Shown here: positions 60,036-64,000 of the stretch, piece by piece
Layout of the letters: the number at the start of each line of letters is the position of its first letter
How positions within the stretch are numbered: the stretch's first letter is position 1
Assembly: GCA_910584285.1 (NCBI GenBank)
Contig: CAJTYK010000005.1
Location: forward strand, 8,050-72,049
DNA from: an uncultured Oscillospiraceae bacterium
GTDB lineage: Bacteria; Bacillota; Clostridia; Oscillospirales; Oscillospiraceae
Direction: 5' to 3'
Length of the DNA stretch: 64,000 nucleotides
Translations under genes and position numbers: made by a program
The notes under the pieces: generated by a model
The model's database searches: none
Told to the model about the DNA's origin: nothing
What the model saw: only the letters and a program-made list of their open reading frames with translations

Positions 60036-60830
60036 TCAATCGGCAACTTCGCCATCAAAGACGGTGACTGCCGGGCCGGTCATAAACATATGGCCGGTTT
60101 TTTCGTCCCAGCGGACGCTCAAATCCCCTCCGGCCAGGTGAATCACCGCTTCCCGGTTCAGCTTCCCCTGGGCGGCCATGGCCGCCGCCGAGGCGCAGGC
60201 CCCGGTGCCGCAGGCCATGGTTTCGCCGCTGCCCCGCTCCCAGACCCGCAGTTCCAGTTCCCCCCGGTTTATCACTCGGACAAACTCCACATTGATCCGC
60301 CCGGGGAACGCCGGGTGACTTTCCACCAGCAGGCCCAACTCCGCCAACTTCAGGGTACCGGGATCCGCCACCTCAATCACCCCGTGGGGATTGCCCATGG
60401 ACACCGGATAGACTGTATAGGAGTTTCCCTTTATGGCAATTGTGATGGGCTCGCCCAGCTCCGGTATGCCCATGCCCGCCACCGCCCCGGTCACCGTCCC
60501 GCAGCCGATCAGCAGGGCCAGCTCCCGATCCCCCGCTGCCGTCTCTATGGTGAGGTGGGCCCGATCTGTTAGCCGCTTGTCGTAGACGTATTTCCCGAAG
60601 CACCGGATGCCGTTGCCGCACATGGCCCCTTCGGAGCCGTCGGCGTTGAACATCCGCATCCGGAAGTCCGCCCGCCGGGACGGGCAGACGCAGATGATCC
60701 CGTCCCCGCCCACCCCGAAGTGGCGGTTGGACAGCCGGCGGGACAGCCCCCCCGGATCCTCCGGCATCCCCTCCATGCAGTTGAGGAAGATATAGTCGTT
60801 GCCCAGGCCGTGCATTTTTGTAAAGCGCAT
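60036..60830 (-). CDS. dapF: Diaminopimelate epimerase
   Basis: A 264-residue cofactor-free racemase that converts LL- to meso-diaminopimelate for peptidoglycan and lysine. KMHGLGNDYIF opens it; the two catalytic cysteines are in MCGNGIRCF (about 71-79) and ACGTGACAS (about 211-219). ATG 60830 lies in a perfect 16-bp hairpin with part of its ribosome site, so translation may be controlled by RNA folding. It follows glnA by 62 bp and precedes dapL. Confidence 0.95.
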   Translation of the reverse strand: MRFTKMHGLGNDYIFLNCMEGMPEDPGGLSRRLSNRHFGVGGDGIICVCPSRRADFRMRMFNADGSEGAMCGNGIRCFGKYVYDKRLTDRAHLTIETAAGDRELALLIGCGTVTGAVAGMGIPELGEPITIAIKGNSYTVYPVSMGNPHGVIEVADPGTLKLAELGLLVESHPAFPGRINVEFVRVINRGELELRVWERGSGETMACGTGACASAAAMAAQGKLNREAVIHLAGGDLSVRWDEKTGHMFMTGPAVTVFDGEVAD

Positions 60831-60862
60831 ACGCTCCCCTCCTTACAGGGGAGCGTATGCGC
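60825..60862 (-). promoter_or_regulatory. Hairpin covering the dapF start codon
   Basis: GCGCATACGCTCCCCT (60825-60840) and AGGGGAGCGTATGCGC (60847-60862) are exact complements around a 6-nt loop. On the minus strand the dapF ATG and part of the AAGGAGG site fall in the stem. Confidence 0.75.
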
Positions 60863-60892
60863 CTGGATTGTCCCGATATGAATCTCCCCGGA

Positions 60893-62224
60893 TCAATAGT
60901 TGATGATGTACTTATCCCGCTCCCAGGAGGACACGCGGGTGCAGTATTCCCGCCACTCCGCCTCCTTGCCGGCGATATACTGGCTGGACACGTGCTGGCC
61001 CAGGGTAGCCATCACCAGCTTGTCCTTCCGCATGGCGGTGAGAGCCTCCTCCAGGGAACCGGGCAGGGCCTCCACTCCCCTGCGCTTCCGGGTGGCCGGG
61101 GTCATGGCGAAGATATTCTCCGTCACCTCCGGGGGCGGGGTCATGCCCTTGGCGATGCCGTCCAGCCCTGCCGCCAGGCACACGGCCAGGGACAGATAGG
61201 GGTTGCAGGCCGGATCGGGGCAGCGCAGCTCCACCCGGGTGGACTGCCCCCGGCTGGCCGGAATGCGGATCAGGGTGGAGCGGTTGGAGGCAGACCAGGC
61301 CATGTAACAGGGGGCCTCGTAGCCGGGAACCAGCCGCTTGTAGGAGTTGACCAGCGGGTTGGTGATGGCGCACATCCCCTTCATGTGGCGAAGTATGCCC
61401 GCGATGAAGGCGTAGCACTCCCGGGACAGCCCCTTCTCCCCCTTCTCGTCGAAAAACACGTTCTTCCCGTCCCGATACAGGGACATATTGGTGTGCATCC
61501 CGTTTCCGGCCAGACCGTAGATGGGTTTGGGCATGAAGGTGGCGTGGAGGTTGTCCCGCTGAGCGATGGTTTTCACCGCCAGCTTAAAGGTCATGATCTT
61601 ATCGGCGCACTCCAGGGCGGGGGCGTACTTGAAATCGATCTCGTGCTGGCCCGGGGCCACCTCATGATGGGACGCCTCGATCTCATAGCCCATCTGCTCC
61701 AGGGCCAGGCAGATCCGCCGCCGGGTGGGCTCGCCGTGATCCAGAGGACCCAAGTCGAAATAACCCGCTTCGTCGTTGGTTTTGGTGGTGGGCTTGCCCT
61801 CCTCGTCGGTCTGGAACAGGAAGAACTCCGCCTCCGGACCCACGTTAAAGGTGTCGTAGCCCATGGCCCGGGCCCGTTCCAGCACCCGTTCCAGCACGCC
61901 TCGGGGATCTCCCACAAAGGAGGAGCCGTCCGGATTATGCACGTCGCAGATGAGCCGGGCCACCTTGGCCTCTTGGGGTTCCCAGGGGAAGATGACAAAG
62001 CTGTTCAGGTCAGGGTACAGGTACTGATCGGACTCATTGATGCGGACAAACCCCTCAATGGAGGAGCCGTCCAGCATGATCTCGTTGTTCACCGCCCGTT
62101 CCACCTGGGAGGCGGTGATGGCCACGTTCTTCAGCTGGCCGAAGATATCCGTAAACTGCATCCGGATAAATTTTACATCCTCCTCCCGCACAATGCGGAT
62201 GATGTCCTCTTTGGTATATCCCAT
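60893..62224 (-). CDS. glnA: Type I glutamine synthetase
   Basis: A 443-residue GSI-alpha enzyme that makes glutamine from glutamate, ammonia and ATP. LDGSSIEGF (about 51-59), GPEAEFFLF (about 127-135), a histidine in GNGMHTNMS near 240, and NPYLSLAVCLAAGLDGI near 354 are the family segments. The length lacks the extra sequence of adenylylated GSI-beta forms. ATG 62224 has AAAGGAA upstream. It comes from a strong promoter with a folded leader of about 110 nt. Confidence 0.95.
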   Translation of the reverse strand: MGYTKEDIIRIVREEDVKFIRMQFTDIFGQLKNVAITASQVERAVNNEIMLDGSSIEGFVRINESDQYLYPDLNSFVIFPWEPQEAKVARLICDVHNPDGSSFVGDPRGVLERVLERARAMGYDTFNVGPEAEFFLFQTDEEGKPTTKTNDEAGYFDLGPLDHGEPTRRRICLALEQMGYEIEASHHEVAPGQHEIDFKYAPALECADKIMTFKLAVKTIAQRDNLHATFMPKPIYGLAGNGMHTNMSLYRDGKNVFFDEKGEKGLSRECYAFIAGILRHMKGMCAITNPLVNSYKRLVPGYEAPCYMAWSASNRSTLIRIPASRGQSTRVELRCPDPACNPYLSLAVCLAAGLDGIAKGMTPPPEVTENIFAMTPATRKRRGVEALPGSLEEALTAMRKDKLVMATLGQHVSSQYIAGKEAEWREYCTRVSSWERDKYIINY

Positions 62225-62274
62225 GTTCCTTTCCCCTTTCCCGGGCGGCCCCGGCGGGGCGCTTGCCCCAAACC

Positions 62275-62321
62275 GGGAGGCGGCGCTCCAGCCATTGGCC
62301 CCGAAACGTCGTCCGCCTCCC
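62275..62321 (-). other. Folded leader of glnA
   Basis: On the minus strand GGGAGGCGG (62313-62321) pairs with CCGCCTCCC (62275-62283) around a 29-nt loop that holds a smaller GCC/GGC stem. A second GC-rich stem-rich stretch follows toward the glnA start. It is a candidate regulatory leader; no known riboswitch is recognised. Confidence 0.5.
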
Positions 62322-62334
62322 AAAATATGAGTTC

Positions 62335-62362
62335 AGTATACCATAAAGGCCGTTTTTGTCAA
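62335..62362 (-). promoter_or_regulatory. Promoter of glnA
   Basis: On the minus strand a perfect TTGACA (62357-62362) and TATACT (62335-62340) are 16 bp apart. Confidence 0.8.
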
Positions 62363-62552
62363 CGAATTTCTGCGCTCATGCAAAATTTCAGCTCATAAAT
62401 CAGGTTTAGACTCCTTGGATTCCTGCTTTTTGTAAAATTTCACACTTGGGCTTGTCTGCCCCACAGGGTGGTGCACGTCCCCAAATACTGGGATCCCGGG
62501 CAAAAAACATTGTTTCCTGGTGAAAAACAATAAAATTCCGGCCTCCTTCTAC
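62363..62552. other. Non-coding gap between divergent glnA and ppdK promoters
   Basis: This AT-rich stretch, part of the 425-bp gap between glnA and ppdK, holds no gene I can support. The short open frames here lack ribosome sites or codon pattern. Upstream control sites for either gene may lie here, but no palindrome stands out. Confidence 0.5.
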
Positions 62553-62581
62553 TTGACAATCCCGGATACCCTGTTTACAAT
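62553..62581 (+). promoter_or_regulatory. Promoter of ppdK
   Basis: A perfect TTGACA (62553-62558) and TACAAT (62576-62581) are 17 bp apart, with a leader of about 60 nt before the start codon. Confidence 0.85.
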
Positions 62582-62649
62582 AGTAGAGCAATTTGCAGAG
62601 AATCTTTCATTTCACATCATTGAAGTTCAATTTTTGGAGGTATGTCTCA

Positions 62650-64000
62650 ATGGATCACAAGTACGTCTACCTGTTCTCAGAGGGCAACGCCAATATGCGG
62701 GAGCTTCTGGGCGGCAAAGGGGCGAATCTGGCAGAGATGACCAACATCGGCCTGCCCGTCCCCCAGGGCTTCACCATCACCACCGAGGCCTGCACCCGGT
62801 ACTATGACGACGGGCGCAAAATCGGCGATGACATCCAGGCTGAGATCATGGAGTATATCGACAAGCTGGAGTCCATCACCGGCAAGAAGTTCGGCGATCA
62901 GGAGAACCCCCTGCTTGTCTCCGTCCGCTCCGGTGCCCGGGCCTCCATGCCCGGTATGATGGACACCATCCTGAATCTGGGCCTGAATGAGGACGTGGTG
63001 GCGGTACTGTCCGCCAAGTCCGGCAACCCCCGCTGGGCCTGGGACTGCTACCGCCGGTTCATCCAGATGTACTCCGACGTGGTGATGGAGGTGGGCAAGA
63101 AGTACTTCGAGCAGCTCATCGACCAGATGAAGGAGAAGAAGGGCGTCACCCAGGACGTGGAGCTCACCGCTGACGATCTGAAGGAGCTGGCCGGCCAGTT
63201 TAAGGCGGAATATAAGGATAAAATTGGCGCCGACTTCCCCGCCGACCCCAAGGAGCAGCTGATGGGCGCCATCAAGGCCGTGTTCCGCTCCTGGGACAAC
63301 CCCCGCGCCAACGTCTACCGCCGGGACAACGACATCCCCTACTCCTGGGGCACCGCCGTCAACGTCCAGTCCATGGCCTTCGGCAACATGGGCGACGACT
63401 GCGGCACCGGCGTGGCCTTCACCCGCAACCCCGCCACCGGCGAGAAGAAGCTGTTCGGCGAGTTCCTGACCAACGCCCAGGGCGAGGACGTGGTGGCCGG
63501 CGTGCGCACCCCCATGCCCATCAGTGAAATGGCGGACAAGTTCCCCGAGGCCTTTGCCCAGTTTGAGCAGGTGTGCAAGACCTTGGAGGATCACTACCGT
63601 GATATGCAAGACATGGAGTTTACCGTGGAGCACGGCAAGCTGTATATGCTCCAGACCCGCAACGGCAAGCGCACCCCCGCCGCCGCCCTGAAAATCGCCT
63701 GCGACCTGGTGGACGAGGGCATGATCGACGAGAAGAAGGCAGTGGCTATGATCGAGCCCCGCTCTCTGGACACCCTGCTCCACCCCCAGTTTGACGGTGC
63801 CGCCCTGAAGGAAGCCCCCATGCTGGCCGGCGCCCTGGGCGCCTCCCCCGGCGCCGCCTCCGGCCGCATCGTTTTCTCTGCCGAGGAGGCCAAGGAGTGG
63901 GCTGCCCGAGGTGAGAAGGTGGTGCTGGTTCGGCTGGAGACCTCTCCCGAGGACATCGAGGGCATGAAGGCCGCCCAGGGCATCCTCACGGTGCGGGGCG
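62650..64000 (+). CDS. ppdK: Pyruvate, phosphate dikinase (partial, 3' end outside window)
   Basis: The first 450 codons of PPDK, which interconverts pyruvate + ATP + Pi and PEP + AMP + PPi. YLFSEGNANMRELLGGKGANL (seen in parts near residues 7-27), SVRSGARASMPGMMDT (about 92-107) and GVAFTRNPATGEK are the nucleotide-binding domain; MLQTRNGKR precedes the central domain. The window ends just before the phosphohistidine motif expected after ILTVRG. ATG 62650 has GGAGG 9 nt upstream. With PPi-PFK in this window it suggests PPi-linked glycolysis. Confidence 0.95.
   Translation, partial: MDHKYVYLFSEGNANMRELLGGKGANLAEMTNIGLPVPQGFTITTEACTRYYDDGRKIGDDIQAEIMEYIDKLESITGKKFGDQENPLLVSVRSGARASMPGMMDTILNLGLNEDVVAVLSAKSGNPRWAWDCYRRFIQMYSDVVMEVGKKYFEQLIDQMKEKKGVTQDVELTADDLKELAGQFKAEYKDKIGADFPADPKEQLMGAIKAVFRSWDNPRANVYRRDNDIPYSWGTAVNVQSMAFGNMGDDCGTGVAFTRNPATGEKKLFGEFLTNAQGEDVVAGVRTPMPISEMADKFPEAFAQFEQVCKTLEDHYRDMQDMEFTVEHGKLYMLQTRNGKRTPAAALKIACDLVDEGMIDEKKAVAMIEPRSLDTLLHPQFDGAALKEAPMLAGALGASPGAASGRIVFSAEEAKEWAARGEKVVLVRLETSPEDIEGMKAAQGILTVRG

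Noticed and set aside
62520..62807. 95-codon plus-strand frame at the start of ppdK
   Set aside because: It overlaps ppdK in another frame; the PPDK frame from 62650 has the family motifs and the ribosome site.

Overview
The window reads as the chromosome of a spore-forming, GC-rich Clostridia member, most likely Oscillospiraceae (Flavonifractor/Oscillibacter-like; this is an inference from gene content, gene order and GC-rich codon use). Evidence for endospore formation is direct: a complete spoIIIAA-AH operon, spoIVA, a SipL-type SPOCS/LysM protein, a 23-codon spoVM and cwlD. No rRNA, tRNA, CRISPR array or convincing prophage was seen, and most of the sequence is tightly packed minus-strand housekeeping operons.

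Layout. 1-4.0 kb (plus strand): end of ruvB, sigH, a zinc-ribbon protein, purB and ATP-dependent pfkA. 4.0-6.4 kb (minus): PPi-dependent phosphofructokinase and class II aldolase, facing pfkA across a bidirectional terminator. 6.5-9.2 kb: an Amidase_6 protein, a tyrosine recombinase with an MBL hydrolase, a perfect 16-bp inverted repeat and a small Cys protein. 9.1-18.2 kb (minus): radA, cwlD, a TrmK-NIF3 fusion, a DUF1858 protein, an aminotransferase, a CoaX-like kinase and leuC-leuD-leuB. 18.3-19.5 kb (plus): a Crp/Fnr regulator divergent from leuC, and an AT-rich GNAT gene.

19.5-39.2 kb (minus): a long run reading cdaA-cdaR-DUF5685-dnaJ-like-membrane protein-yicC-remA-gmk-rpoZ-priA-def-fmt-rsmB-rlmN-prpC-prkC-rsgA-spoVM-sipL-spoIVA. 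39.3-42.6 kb: a class V aminotransferase with DUF3343, ispF-ispD and carD. 42.7-58.6 kb: spoIIIAA-AH, asp23, then nusB-Kae1 paralogue-xseA-xseB-ispA-DUF212-dxs-tlyA-nadK-recN-HAD. 58.7-62.2 kb: glnA-dapF-dapL. 62.65 kb to the end (plus): ppdK, cut by the window edge.

How the genes fit together. Three near-identical sigma-E-type promoters (an -35 box ending in CATAT, a 14-nt gap, then CATA) stand before spoIIIAA, sipL and spoIVA. They would tie the feeding channel to the coat basement layer in the mother cell. spoVM, sipL and spoIVA are contiguous, and all three products act at the forespore surface. PPi-PFK plus PPDK, beside ATP-PFK, point to glycolysis partly run on pyrophosphate. dxs, ispD, ispF and ispA supply isoprenoids. 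dapL and dapF give the aminotransferase route to meso-diaminopimelate.

The least expected signals are RNA and DNA structures: hairpins that pair the spoVM Shine-Dalgarno and the dapF start codon, a 25-bp palindrome over the carD -10 box, a palindrome between the leuC and crp promoters, and the inverted repeat beside the recombinase.
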